DNA of 34,413 nt from a virus. The notes beneath the pieces are model-generated. The model ran no database searches. It saw only the letters and a program-made list of their open reading frames with translations, and was not told where the DNA came from. The stretch spans positions 1 to 34,413 of the IMG/VR virus record IMGVR_UViG_3300044712_000953; one strand, written 5' to 3'. This document shows, piece by piece, positions 5,978-12,943 of the stretch. Position numbers and translations under genes: made by a program. The stretch's first letter is position 1; the number at the start of each line of letters is the position of its first letter.

Positions 5978-6540
5978 GTCAGCCCCTTATCTTAGATGCT
6001 ACAAGCAGCTTCCGGCGCATGTGGAAAAACAAACAGCACCCATGGACCGTTTACATGGACATACGAAGCAACAAACAAATCCACAAAGACTGGCACGAGT
6101 GCATGATACAAAAAGGCCGCAACACAGACATAGGCTTCACTAACCTAACCATTCAAGCAGACTTTTCGCATCTACCCTTCAAAAGCAACACCTTTAAGCA
6201 TATCAGCTTTGACCCCCCGCAACTTATCCGCTTAGGCAAAACAAGTATTTATTATAAACAATTTGGCGCGTTAGAAGCTGATACTTGGCGTTTAGTTCTC
6301 ACGCAGGCGGCCAAAGAGTTAATTCGAGTACTGGATTACGGCGGTACACTCAATGTTAAGTGGAGTGACCGCGACATAGACTCTGAGGAAGTTCTAAAGC
6401 TATTTCCAATTGAGCGATTATACGGTCAAGAAGGCGCTCACGGTGCAAGCAGTAAGACTAATTGGTTTACTTTTGTGAAGCTGCCAGTTATTGAAGAATC
6501 AGTTAAAGTGCCGGAACTTTTGGGGGCTGTTATCGGATGA
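5974..6540 (+). CDS. SAM-dependent methyltransferase-like protein with DPPQ motif
   Basis: This 188-residue protein begins with a strand LILDATSSFRRMW, in the position of the SAM-binding motif I, and has VYMDIRS as the next strand (acidic residue for ribose). LPFKSNTFKHISFDPPQL contains the motif IV DPPQ at about residues 80-83, as in amino-methyltransferases. ELIRVLDYGGTLNVKW is the typical strand after helix D. The glycine-rich motif I is degenerate (DATSSF), so activity is not certain. It overlaps the radical-SAM gene by four bases and opens a block with two further N6-adenine methyltransferases, so a nucleic-acid substrate is likely. Phage proteins of this kind are widespread and poorly characterised. 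Confidence 0.75.
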   Translation: MSQPLILDATSSFRRMWKNKQHPWTVYMDIRSNKQIHKDWHECMIQKGRNTDIGFTNLTIQADFSHLPFKSNTFKHISFDPPQLIRLGKTSIYYKQFGALEADTWRLVLTQAAKELIRVLDYGGTLNVKWSDRDIDSEEVLKLFPIERLYGQEGAHGASSKTNWFTFVKLPVIEESVKVPELLGAVIG

Positions 6541-7241
6541 GTTCTACTACTCTAGTGCAGCAAAGATTATGTAAAGATGTCAAGCTAAAGAAGCCCTACG
6601 CTTACGGCCCTTACAATGTGGTGCGGGGAGATCGTCAAGCTATCCGCATAACAGAGGGATGCGTTAACAACTGCCCCCAATGCTACGAACCGACACAGCT
6701 TAAAATATTTGGCATTCCTGAGATCGTTAAGAACGATGTGCTTATCTTTGACATGAATTTGCTATGCAAACCCGAAGCTCTAAAACTGATTGAGCAACTT
6801 GGAGCTAAAAGGGTAGGGGAAAAGGTTGTAAAGTATGAGCTTGTCTGTGGCATAGATTTTAGATTCCTAAATCAAGACTTAGCTAACGCGCTCTATAAGA
6901 ATCGGTTTGTACGGATGCGCCTAGCATGGGACACGCCTTATGCAGATCAGAAGCGGATTAAGAAGGCTCTCGATATGTTGCTTAAAGCTGGCTATCAACG
7001 CAAAGACATCATGGTGTTTATGCTCTGCAACCACAAGCGAGTAAGCTACACGGAGAACTGTAAGAAACTAGACCTGTGCAAAGTGTGGAACGTCAAAGCC
7101 TGCGATTGCTACTATGACGGGTTAGTGATGCCTCATGTTATCCCTATCGGTTGGGCTATGGAGCAAATAATTAGCTTCCGGTCTAAGGTGCGCAAGCATA
7201 ACCAGATTGTTAACTTTGGGATTGATCCAGAGGTTGATTGA
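6537..7241 (+). CDS. Radical-SAM family protein
   Basis: This 234-residue protein carries CVNNCPQC at residues 42-49, the CX3CX2C motif that binds the [4Fe-4S] cluster of radical-SAM enzymes, followed by an aromatic residue (CY) as usual. Downstream strands include VLIFDMNLL, VKYELVCGIDFRFL and RMRLAWDTP, matching a partial TIM barrel, with KALDMLLKAGYQRKDIMVFM near residues 145-165. The C-terminal part has a few more cysteines (LDLCKVWNVKACDCYYDG) that might bind a second cluster. The length is short for the superfamily. It overlaps the DPPQ methyltransferase gene and is three bases from the MT-A70 gene. A role in base or protein modification is inferred from context; substrate and product are unknown. 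Confidence 0.8.
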   Translation: MSSTTLVQQRLCKDVKLKKPYAYGPYNVVRGDRQAIRITEGCVNNCPQCYEPTQLKIFGIPEIVKNDVLIFDMNLLCKPEALKLIEQLGAKRVGEKVVKYELVCGIDFRFLNQDLANALYKNRFVRMRLAWDTPYADQKRIKKALDMLLKAGYQRKDIMVFMLCNHKRVSYTENCKKLDLCKVWNVKACDCYYDGLVMPHVIPIGWAMEQIISFRSKVRKHNQIVNFGIDPEVD

Positions 7242-7244
7242 CGG

Positions 7245-7844
7245 ATGAGCGTTACTTGTCTAGCTCTTCCTAACAAAAAATACCAAGTTATCTATGCTGA
7301 TCCTGCTTGGCAATACGATAATACAAACGGTTTTGGTGAAGGACCAAACGGTGCTGCATTGCACTATGATGTAATGAGTTGCCAAGAAATCTGTAATTTA
7401 CCCATACATTCCATATCTGATAAAAACTGCGTTCTATTCCTTTGGGCAACTGTACCTCTAATGCCTGAAGCTTTTAAAGTTATGGAAGCTTGGGGTTTCA
7501 AATACAAAACTATGCTAACTTGGCGAAAAGTAAACTCATTAGGCTTAGGCTTCTGGTTCAGAGGACAAACAGAGCATCTTCTAGTTGGAACCAAAGGAGA
7601 TGTCAAATGTTTCCATAGCCAAAAACCAAATGTTATACAAGCTAATGTTCATAAGCATTCAGAAAAGCCCCGACAGTTTAGAGCTTTAGTTGAGGAAGTA
7701 ACGAAGGGTATAGGTCCAAAGATAGAACTTTTTGCCCGCGAAAGACTTGAGGGGTGGGATTCTTGGGGAAATCAATTACCCGCGACAATGCAAGTTTGTC
7801 TTGCGTTGGATCATGCACATCCGATAAAGGAGAGAAAACAATAA
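7245..7844 (+). CDS. MT-A70-family adenine-N6 methyltransferase
   Basis: The 199-residue protein has YQVIYADPAWQYDN at 13-26, the catalytic DPPW-type motif with Ala in the third position, followed by HYDVMSCQEICNLP, NCVLFLWATVPLMPEAFKVM and AWGFKYKTMLTWRK. GLGFWFRGQTEHLLVGTKGD and KHSEKPRQFRALVEE are the conserved late motifs of MT-A70 proteins. EKP and the ELFAR end are typical of phage members. It transfers a methyl group from SAM to adenine N6 in DNA (or RNA). Its TAA overlaps the ATG of the D12-class enzyme (TAATG), so the two are co-translated. The recognition sequence cannot be predicted. Confidence 0.92.
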   Translation: MSVTCLALPNKKYQVIYADPAWQYDNTNGFGEGPNGAALHYDVMSCQEICNLPIHSISDKNCVLFLWATVPLMPEAFKVMEAWGFKYKTMLTWRKVNSLGLGFWFRGQTEHLLVGTKGDVKCFHSQKPNVIQANVHKHSEKPRQFRALVEEVTKGIGPKIELFARERLEGWDSWGNQLPATMQVCLALDHAHPIKERKQ

Positions 7845-8560
7845 TGTTCTCTTATTATGGGTCAAAAAGCAAACTGGCCCAGTATTACCCTTACCCAAAA
7901 TATAATGCAATAATTGAACCTTTTGCAGGTAGCGCAAGATATTCCTTATTTGGAGAAAATTGGAAAAAGCAAGTTATACTTATTGATAAATACAAAATCA
8001 TTGCTGATTTATGGCGCTACTTAATTGAGGAAGCCACACCAGAACGTATACTTAATTTGCCCGATGTAGCAGCTGGACAATGCGTTGACGATTTACCAGT
8101 TTCAAACATAGAAAAACAGCTGATAGGGTTCTGTGTTAACAGAGGATGCACTTCACCCTGTCATTATCCTGGGCAATGGAATATCTGGGCAAGTGACAAA
8201 AAAAGAATAGCTACAGAATTACATAAAATAAAGCATTGGAAGATTATCGAAGGAACCTATTTAGATGCTCCCGATTTAGAAGCAACTTGGTTTATCGACC
8301 CTCCTTATCAAAAAGTCAAAAGAGATTATGTTGTTGGGAAAAAGAATCTTAGCTTTGATGCTCTAAGTCAATTCTGTAAGTCGAGAAAAGGGCAAGTTAT
8401 TGTTTGTGAGAATCTTGGGGCTGATTGGTTGCCTTTTAAACGTTTAATTAATTTTGAAGGGCAGCTGCACACAAAAACTGAAACTGTTTGGTTTAACAAT
8501 AATAGCGGAACTTTGTTAGATTTTGTTTCAACGGATGGCGCTGATAAGTCGGAGATATAG
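7844..8560 (+). CDS. D12-class (Dam-type) DNA adenine-N6 methyltransferase
   Basis: A 238-residue protein from the ATG at 7844, chosen because it overlaps the previous stop and gives the conserved start FSYYGSKSKLA. EPFAGSARYSL at 25-35 is the SAM-binding motif; VILIDKYKIIADLWRYL follows; DPPY at 152-155 is the catalytic motif. Family members methylate adenine N6, often in GATC. RGCTSPCHYPGQWNIW lies where Dam enzymes hold the target-recognition region. It closes the overlapping block DPPQ-MTase / radical SAM / MT-A70 / Dam. The final TAG lies within the first palindromic operator of the next transcription unit. GATC sites are common in this genome, so a purely self-protective role by site avoidance is not seen. 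Confidence 0.92.
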   Translation: MFSYYGSKSKLAQYYPYPKYNAIIEPFAGSARYSLFGENWKKQVILIDKYKIIADLWRYLIEEATPERILNLPDVAAGQCVDDLPVSNIEKQLIGFCVNRGCTSPCHYPGQWNIWASDKKRIATELHKIKHWKIIEGTYLDAPDLEATWFIDPPYQKVKRDYVVGKKNLSFDALSQFCKSRKGQVIVCENLGADWLPFKRLINFEGQLHTKTETVWFNNNSGTLLDFVSTDGADKSEI

Positions 8561-8607
8561 TAATTACCACAAATCTTATATAGTAATTACTATATTATAG
8601 TAATTAC
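8558..8607 (+). promoter_or_regulatory. Promoter with three TAGTAATTAC operator repeats
   Basis: TAGTAATTAC occurs at 8558-8567, 8581-8590 and 8598-8607; the core GTAATTAC is a perfect palindrome. A TATA-like CTTATATAG (about 8575-8583) overlaps the second copy, about 42-48 bases before the ATG at 8624. A fourth GTAATTAC is at 9006-9013. The layout suggests repressor sites covering the TATA box of the cassette operon. Confidence 0.65.
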
Positions 8608-8623
8608 TAAAAGAGGAAGTAAA

Positions 8624-8743
8624 ATGGCAACACTAAAAAATCTCTATCATAAATCAAAAGCATGTGTGACACCAAAAAACCGATGCCCCGAATGCGTTTA
8701 CTTTGATCCTACAGAGAAAGTTTGCGGTTACTTCCCACGGTGA
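8624..8743 (+). CDS. Zinc microprotein, 39 aa
   Basis: The peptide contains ACVTPKNRCPECVYFDPTEK then VCGYF, giving four cysteines in a compact pattern likely to bind zinc. AAGAGGAAGT precedes the ATG. It is the first gene after the operator-bearing promoter, so it could be a regulator of the cassette operon or an early host-directed peptide. No family was recognised. Confidence 0.6.
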   Translation: MATLKNLYHKSKACVTPKNRCPECVYFDPTEKVCGYFPR

Positions 8744-8748
8744 TTATT

Positions 8749-9009
8749 ATGAGTGAAGGCGAGTTAGGAAAAAGACTTCAACAGAAAATCAAAGATGGCG
8801 AAGGAAAAGTTAGCTATGCCTTCGGCGTTAAACCAATCTTAGATGAATGCTTGGTTTGGTTCTTAGAAGGCCAACCAGAAGTATCTCCACAAACAATGAG
8901 ATGGCTTAAAGTATGGTTTGGCTTTGATGCTGATACTTGCGAGGGTGTACGCCAAGGTTGCGGCTTTAAACTTTTACCACCAAAAAACCTTAAAAACGGT
9001 TCGGAGTAA
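8749..9009 (+). CDS. Unknown 86-residue protein
   Basis: Starting at the ATG at 8749 (an in-frame ATG at 8722 would overlap the upstream gene), the product has a charged front (SEGELGKRLQQKIKDGEGKV), a hydrophobic core (YAFGVKPILDECLVWFLEGQ) and TMRWLKVWFGFDADTCEGVR. It is small, probably helical, with three cysteines. The stop codon lies inside the fourth GTAATTAC element. Function unknown. Confidence 0.65.
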   Translation: MSEGELGKRLQQKIKDGEGKVSYAFGVKPILDECLVWFLEGQPEVSPQTMRWLKVWFGFDADTCEGVRQGCGFKLLPPKNLKNGSE

Positions 9010-9016
9010 TTACTAT

Positions 9017-9163
9017 ATGGTTTTAAATACGACACCAGAAGAACAAGAAAAATTCAGAGCCTTAAATCGTGTAAGAATGAAGACTTATCGAGACAAAACA
9101 AGAGTCCGCAAATATAGTCCCCGTGTTAAATGTGTTCAAAACGATAAGAAGGGAGAACAATGA
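9017..9163 (+). CDS. Basic small protein, 48 aa
   Basis: The ATG at 9017 follows the GTAATTAC element; the frame is open upstream inside the previous gene, but this start avoids a long overlap. The product is strongly basic (RALNRVRMKTYRDKTRVRKY), suggesting nucleic-acid binding. Its stop overlaps the next ATG. Confidence 0.55.
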   Translation: MVLNTTPEEQEKFRALNRVRMKTYRDKTRVRKYSPRVKCVQNDKKGEQ

Positions 9164-9294
9164 GCGAACATAACTGTGCTAACTGCAAATACAAACCTCA
9201 AGCAAGATTCTGCCATCCTTGCGTCGAGTGTTTAGAGTTTCGTACACAATACCCATACTGGAAATCCAAAGAAACTAAGGAGGAAAAGCAGTAA
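9160..9294 (+). CDS. CANCK zinc microprotein, copy 1 (44 aa)
   Basis: The protein reads MSEHNCANCKYKPQARFCHP then CVECLEFRTQYPYWKSK. CANC and CVEC form a zinc knuckle. It is clearly paralogous to the 40-residue protein at 12821-12943: both share HNCANCK and CLE(F/Y)RTQYPYWK. The two copies lie 3.6 kb apart in the same operon. The ATG overlaps the upstream stop (ATGA), with AAGGGAG just before. Function is unknown; conservation of the RTQYPYWK end argues for a specific binding role. Confidence 0.7.
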   Translation: MSEHNCANCKYKPQARFCHPCVECLEFRTQYPYWKSKETKEEKQ

Positions 9295-9518
9295 TGAACG
9301 AAGAGCACATACAGGGTTGGCAATCGACATATTTCTTTGACGAAATGCAAAACCATAAGAAAAAACTTGAGGAATTAGAGAAAGCAGTCAAAGAATCGCA
9401 AAAAGAACTTACAGCAATCACTTGGGAACGTGACCACGAAAAAGCAATCACTGACGCTTTAGAAAAAGCGTATAATGAAGTCAACGTATCGGTTGTACAA
9501 GAAGAGACGAAACCATGA
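9294..9518 (+). CDS. Coiled-coil protein, 74 aa
   Basis: After an aromatic front (HIQGWQSTYFFDEMQNHKKK) the sequence is a continuous charged helix (LEELEKAVKESQKELTAITW) predicted to form a coiled coil. The ATG overlaps the previous TAA (TAATG), with AAGGAGG upstream. The tail EETKP is encoded by the ribosome-binding region of the next gene. Confidence 0.65.
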   Translation: MNEEHIQGWQSTYFFDEMQNHKKKLEELEKAVKESQKELTAITWERDHEKAITDALEKAYNEVNVSVVQEETKP

Positions 9519-9979
9519 TACAGCAAGTCTTAGCCCCAATAAAATATTCTAATGATGCTCAATACTGGCTCATTCCTAAAAACATCTTTGACCCGTTAGA
9601 TGCTGAGTTCCATTTCGATTTTGACCCTTGCCCCTACCCATACAAACAAGACGGTATAGACGCAACATGGGGCAATGTCAACTGGATAAACCCACCTTTC
9701 AGAAAGAAAGACGCAATCAACAACCATGGACCTACAGCGTTTGTGCGAAAGGCCATCGAGGAAAGCAAGAGGGGTAAAACAAGCGTTATGGTTCTGCCAA
9801 CACAAAGTTATGTTAACTTGATGTTAGAAGCTGGGGCAGAACTTAGGTCAATGGGTAGAATCAGATGGATAGACGCAAGAACTCAAAAACCATGTACTTC
9901 ACCTTCACCAATTACGCTTTTTGTATTAAAAGGTAATTCGACTAGTGTATCCAACTCAACGGAGGATAAAAAACCATGA
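9515..9979 (+). CDS. Phage-type DNA N6-adenine methyltransferase (PF05869-like)
   Basis: This 154-residue protein has the features of phage N-6-adenine methyltransferases: an N-terminal YWLIPKNIFDPLDAEFHFDF followed by DPCPYPYKQDG, the catalytic NPPF at 59-62 in VNWINPPFRKK, and SVMVLPTQSYVN with IRWIDARTQKPCTSPSPITL, where the late strand ends. It is a complete single domain and probably methylates adenine in viral DNA. It is separated from the other methyltransferases by six small genes and lies inside the cassette array, suggesting independent acquisition. The C-terminal NSTEDKKP tail encodes the ribosome-binding site of the next gene. Confidence 0.88.
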   Translation: MIQQVLAPIKYSNDAQYWLIPKNIFDPLDAEFHFDFDPCPYPYKQDGIDATWGNVNWINPPFRKKDAINNHGPTAFVRKAIEESKRGKTSVMVLPTQSYVNLMLEAGAELRSMGRIRWIDARTQKPCTSPSPITLFVLKGNSTSVSNSTEDKKP

Positions 9980-10173
9980 CTGAGTTAAAATGTATCCTCT
10001 GCAAAAAAGTTAGAAAAACAGAGCAAGGCATGTTTAACCACCTTAAAAAAGAACACGCCGAAACCATGCGAGGCCACTATAATATCGTTGATAACTTCTC
10101 ATGTGAAGAGGGAAGCGAGTTATGGAAACAGTTATCGAGTGTAGATGATCCAACGGAGGCTAAAACTCCATGA
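9976..10173 (+). CDS. C2H2 zinc-finger protein, 65 aa
   Basis: CILCKKVRKTEQGMFNHLKK followed by EHAE gives C6, C9, H22 and H26/27, a classical C2H2 zinc finger of the sort common in archaeal viruses. The rest is a short helical region and the tail DPTEAKTP, which doubles as the ribosome-binding site of the next gene. It probably binds DNA or RNA. The ATG overlaps the methyltransferase stop. Confidence 0.75.
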   Translation: MTELKCILCKKVRKTEQGMFNHLKKEHAETMRGHYNIVDNFSCEEGSELWKQLSSVDDPTEAKTP

Positions 10174-10355
10174 GTTCAGAACCATGCAGCACCACAAAGT
10201 ATGTCCTACAAGACTTCGCAAACGACACAACACTATGGTTCAATACGGCCGAAGAAATAGGTGAGTATCTTACTGAAAAAGCCCTAATTGACCCAGCCGA
10301 GTACTCAGCTTATGAACTAGGGAAAGAAGTAAAGTTTAAGCTGGTGCCAACATGA
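10170..10355 (+). CDS. Unknown 61-residue protein
   Basis: A compact, acidic protein with TLWFNTAEEIGEYLTEKALI and SAYELGKEVKFKLV, which suggests two helices followed by a strand. No cysteine knuckle. ATGA overlaps at both ends and the GGAGG lies inside the previous gene. No family was recognised. Confidence 0.6.
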   Translation: MSSEPCSTTKYVLQDFANDTTLWFNTAEEIGEYLTEKALIDPAEYSAYELGKEVKFKLVPT

Positions 10356-10696
10356 AGTGCAAAAACCCCAACCTCTCTATAGATTGCTGGATGGACACAG
10401 AAACCCCCGATTGCACCGGCTGCGGCTACCATGACATGAAGGTTTTAACTGAAAAGATAGAGCAAGCAAAACGAGATCATCCAGACGCTATTTGTTTTGT
10501 CGGCTCAGTCTGCCCTAACATGGAAACCATATTTCTGCCGAGAGGTCCTTGTGGCAAGTATCTTAAGCGTTGGCCTACAAGTCATTGTCGTGTTCGCTTT
10601 GATTTAGATGGTACTTTGAATGTTGAGGCTAAGAAGTGGATGCAGGCGCATGCCGCTAAGACTGATGATAATAAATTAACAGAGGGAAAGGTATGA
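10352..10696 (+). CDS. Cysteine-rich protein, 114 aa
   Basis: The N-terminus KCKNPNLSIDCWMDTETPDC then TGCGYH contains four cysteines likely to bind zinc. The C-terminal half (DAICFVGSVCPNMETIFLPR) and HCRVRFDLDGTLNVEAKKWM form an alpha/beta region with further cysteines. The LTEGKV tail carries the AGAGGG site for the next gene. Function unknown. Confidence 0.6.
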   Translation: MKCKNPNLSIDCWMDTETPDCTGCGYHDMKVLTEKIEQAKRDHPDAICFVGSVCPNMETIFLPRGPCGKYLKRWPTSHCRVRFDLDGTLNVEAKKWMQAHAAKTDDNKLTEGKV

Positions 10697-11040
10697 GTTT
10701 AAAAACAAAAGCCAAAATACCTAGTGAGATTATATCTGAAATAGATCGCCCCCTGAAAATGGCTGAAAAATGGGTAAAACTCAGTGACGCTGAATCAGAA
10801 ATAAAAGTCTCTGTACAACAGGCCGTAATAGATGTTATGCTGGTTGGAATAAAACTGGGGGAAGCGCATAATAAAGTTTTGAATCTATTAGAGCCTTTGC
10901 CTAAAGGATTAAAGGATTCTACTGTCGTTATAAAAATTAAGGAACTTGAAGAGTTAAGAGATTTACTTGAACCAGAACCTAGGGCAATACCTTGCACAGT
11001 GACTAATGGAAATAACTTAACAGAGGGAAAACCAGAATGA
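10693..11040 (+). CDS. Unknown helical protein, 115 aa
   Basis: The product is helical and charged, with PSEIISEIDRPLKMAEKWVK and EIKVSVQQAVIDVMLVGIKL. No zinc motif occurs. The C-terminal NNLTEGKPE encodes the next ribosome-binding site, using nearly the same DNA as the upstream gene's tail (19 of 20 bases match between 10670-10689 and 11011-11030). No family was recognised. Confidence 0.65.
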   Translation: MSLKTKAKIPSEIISEIDRPLKMAEKWVKLSDAESEIKVSVQQAVIDVMLVGIKLGEAHNKVLNLLEPLPKGLKDSTVVIKIKELEELRDLLEPEPRAIPCTVTNGNNLTEGKPE

Positions 11041-11294
11041 AAAACATGAACTGGAAACAGCTTGAGGAAGACCTTAAAGAATTCATAGAAATGGCTGACC
11101 GTTTATCGAGTGATTATTTTGGGAGTAGGTCAGAAGATATAAACGCTAACGCGAAGGGTCCAGAAGATTTCAAGTTGATAGCAGAACAGAAGCAAGCAAC
11201 CTACTGCGAACTTCTCAAAGTTCTGTTTCCTATAGCAGTAGAGAACAACACAAAGACTAATGCCAAAAACTCAACGGAGGCTAAAACAAAATGA
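11037..11294 (+). CDS. Unknown helical protein, 85 aa
   Basis: Mostly alpha-helical, with WKQLEEDLKEFIEMADRLSS and FKLIAEQKQATYCELLKVLF. The end NSTEAKTK is of the translated Shine-Dalgarno type seen in neighbouring genes. It overlaps both neighbours by ATGA. No function is assigned. Confidence 0.6.
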   Translation: MKNMNWKQLEEDLKEFIEMADRLSSDYFGSRSEDINANAKGPEDFKLIAEQKQATYCELLKVLFPIAVENNTKTNAKNSTEAKTK

Positions 11295-11485
11295 GTATGG
11301 AAGAACTGAAAAAGAAGTTAGCACCAATTCACAAAGAACTAAACGAAAATCTAACTAAACAACAACTACTACTCGAAGAATACCAAAACTTGCTAGAAAA
11401 AAGCATTGAAACCACTGATGATTATTTCCAAAAAATTAAAGATTCGTTAAATGCTAAAGACTTGTCTGAGAGGCCACAACCATGA
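11291..11485 (+). CDS. Small coiled-coil protein, 64 aa
   Basis: An almost continuous amphipathic helix (KKKLAPIHKELNENLTKQQL and LLEEYQNLLEKSIE) suggests a coiled coil. The tail LSERPQP overlaps the GAGAGG signal of the next gene. Function unknown. Confidence 0.6.
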   Translation: MSMEELKKKLAPIHKELNENLTKQQLLLEEYQNLLEKSIETTDDYFQKIKDSLNAKDLSERPQP

Positions 11486-11697
11486 CACAAGATTGGGCTA
11501 AATCACCATTCGAGCAAATGATAAGCGACCTAAGAAAAGAAGCGCCAGCTAAATGCCAATCATGCGAATGTCTCTTTGCTAATTACCGAGATGGCGCACA
11601 AGGTACGGGTTGGTATATGGATTGCGAGACTAAACCCGATTGTTACCAGGATGAACCATTGACTAGTGTCAACAATAAATCGGAGACTCAACCATGA
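11482..11697 (+). CDS. Cysteine-rich protein, 71 aa
   Basis: CQSCECLFANYRDG, MDCETKPDCYQDE provide five cysteines, a likely metal site, after a helical front (FEQMISDLRKEA). The GWYMDCETKPDC end recalls other small viral zinc proteins. The tail NKSETQP contains the CGGAGA site for the next gene. Confidence 0.6.
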   Translation: MTQDWAKSPFEQMISDLRKEAPAKCQSCECLFANYRDGAQGTGWYMDCETKPDCYQDEPLTSVNNKSETQP

Positions 11698-12011
11698 CAG
11701 AACAAGAAAGATTAGTTGACGCGCTCTTTGAATGGCATGCCAAGAAACTCGACAAACTTAACACTAAATTCTATGCAACACTTGACCGACTACAAAAAGA
11801 CTGCAAGCACGAAAGAACACATTGGATGCAAGAAATAGATAAAGCCGGGTATCCTAAAGCTGGCCTTTTCAAACGATGTTTTATCTGTGGTGCTACAGTG
11901 GAGCATCTAGATGCTTCTAATGAAGCTGTAGAAATCGCTATGAAAGCGTTCGATGGAGCAACCGAATTAATCAAAGCATCGTTAAATAAATCGAAAGAGA
12001 TGAAAAAGTGA
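11694..12011 (+). CDS. Helical zinc protein, 105 aa
   Basis: A helical front (ERLVDALFEWHAKKLDKLNT) leads to CKHERTHWMQ and CFICGATVEHLD, supplying three Cys and His ligands for a zinc site, then a C-terminal helix. Overlaps the next gene by TGATG. Function unknown. Confidence 0.65.
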   Translation: MTEQERLVDALFEWHAKKLDKLNTKFYATLDRLQKDCKHERTHWMQEIDKAGYPKAGLFKRCFICGATVEHLDASNEAVEIAMKAFDGATELIKASLNKSKEMKK

Positions 12012-12295
12012 TGACTCAAAATAAAAAATATACTAATGAAGTATTGAGAAAAGTAAATGCAGAACTATCGCTACAGTTAGCTAAAGCAGACCAAAAAAAT
12101 GAGGCACTTGAGGCTAAGTTCGCAAAAACAGACAAAACAATAGACTCTCTGATAAAGGATTACGAGCTTATCAAACAGAAAGCCATTGAATCCTCTGACA
12201 CAGTTAAGATTTACTCCTCTGGCGCTGTCATTCGCAACCTCTTAGACTTAAAAGAGATTCTTAGTGGGAAACCAACAGGAGACAGTAACCCATGA
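12011..12295 (+). CDS. Coiled-coil protein, 94 aa
   Basis: The ATG at 12011 overlaps the preceding TGA; a GTG three bases earlier is possible. The product is a long charged helix (LSLQLAKADQKNEALEAKFA, KTDKTIDSLIKDYELIKQKA), probably an oligomerising coiled coil. The tail TGDSNP encodes ACAGGAGA for the next gene. Confidence 0.6.
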   Translation: MTQNKKYTNEVLRKVNAELSLQLAKADQKNEALEAKFAKTDKTIDSLIKDYELIKQKAIESSDTVKIYSSGAVIRNLLDLKEILSGKPTGDSNP

Positions 12296-12474
12296 GTTAT
12301 GAAGAACTAATCAAACAAGAAATTAAGGAATTTGAACAATTCCATAAAACACATAAGCCCTATGAGAACTGCAAATCAATAACTAAGCGTGAGATAGCTC
12401 TTTACGTTCTTCTAAAAAGAGGTCAAATTAAATTTAAGACGAGTTGCGTTGATTCAACAGGAGATAAGAAGTAA
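12292..12474 (+). CDS. Unknown 60-residue protein
   Basis: Helical, charged front (ELIKQEIKEFEQFHKTHKPY), then SITKREIALYVLLKRGQIKF, which has the look of a small helix-turn-helix-like hairpin. The DSTGDKK end carries the next ribosome-binding site. No family was recognised. Confidence 0.55.
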   Translation: MSYEELIKQEIKEFEQFHKTHKPYENCKSITKREIALYVLLKRGQIKFKTSCVDSTGDKK

Positions 12475-12824
12475 TGCAACCTCACTATATCCACCCAACT
12501 GCGGCGGAAATGACAGCACAAAAACTAATAGGAAATGTAGGAAGACGAATTGTCAGACAACCTTATTATGTTCCCGAAATGCCAAACTACTCAAAAATTA
12601 TCTTCCTAAACAAAGAAAATCTTGCAGAGCTTGAAGGCTACAAAGCCTCCGTTGAATTGTATGGCGGTTTAATGGGTAAGCAAGAAGTTCACATAATACT
12701 TACTGGCTTCTCTTTTAATTCAGCAAAGGCATTATTTGATAAACTGAAAGCTCTGCCGAAACATGAGATTTACAGCGATTCGACTAACGCGAACCTTCCG
12801 ATAAAAAAGGAGACAACAAAATGA
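12474..12824 (+). CDS. Unknown alpha/beta protein, 116 aa
   Basis: After a short polar front the protein has SKIIFLNKENLAELEGYKAS and KQEVHIILTGFSFNSAKALF, a likely alpha/beta fold. The tail KKETTK is translated from AAAAAGGAGACAACAAA, the signal for the following CANCK copy. No family was recognised. Confidence 0.6.
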   Translation: MQPHYIHPTAAEMTAQKLIGNVGRRIVRQPYYVPEMPNYSKIIFLNKENLAELEGYKASVELYGGLMGKQEVHIILTGFSFNSAKALFDKLKALPKHEIYSDSTNANLPIKKETTK

Positions 12825-12943
12825 GTAATGATGAACATAACTGCGCTAACTGCAAACATGAGCATGTACCATACATTAAGGAACCATGTGAAACTTGCTT
12901 AGAATATAGGACTCAGTATCCCTACTGGAAGGCGAAAGGATGA
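12821..12943 (+). CDS. CANCK zinc microprotein, copy 2 (40 aa)
   Basis: The protein shares HNCANCK and CLEYRTQYPYWKAK with the copy at 9160-9294, while the central part (HEHVPYIKEPCET) differs. CANC and CETC form the zinc knuckle. ATGA overlaps occur at both ends. Two diverged copies within one operon indicate a duplication or two independent imports of the same cassette. Confidence 0.7.
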   Translation: MSNDEHNCANCKHEHVPYIKEPCETCLEYRTQYPYWKAKG

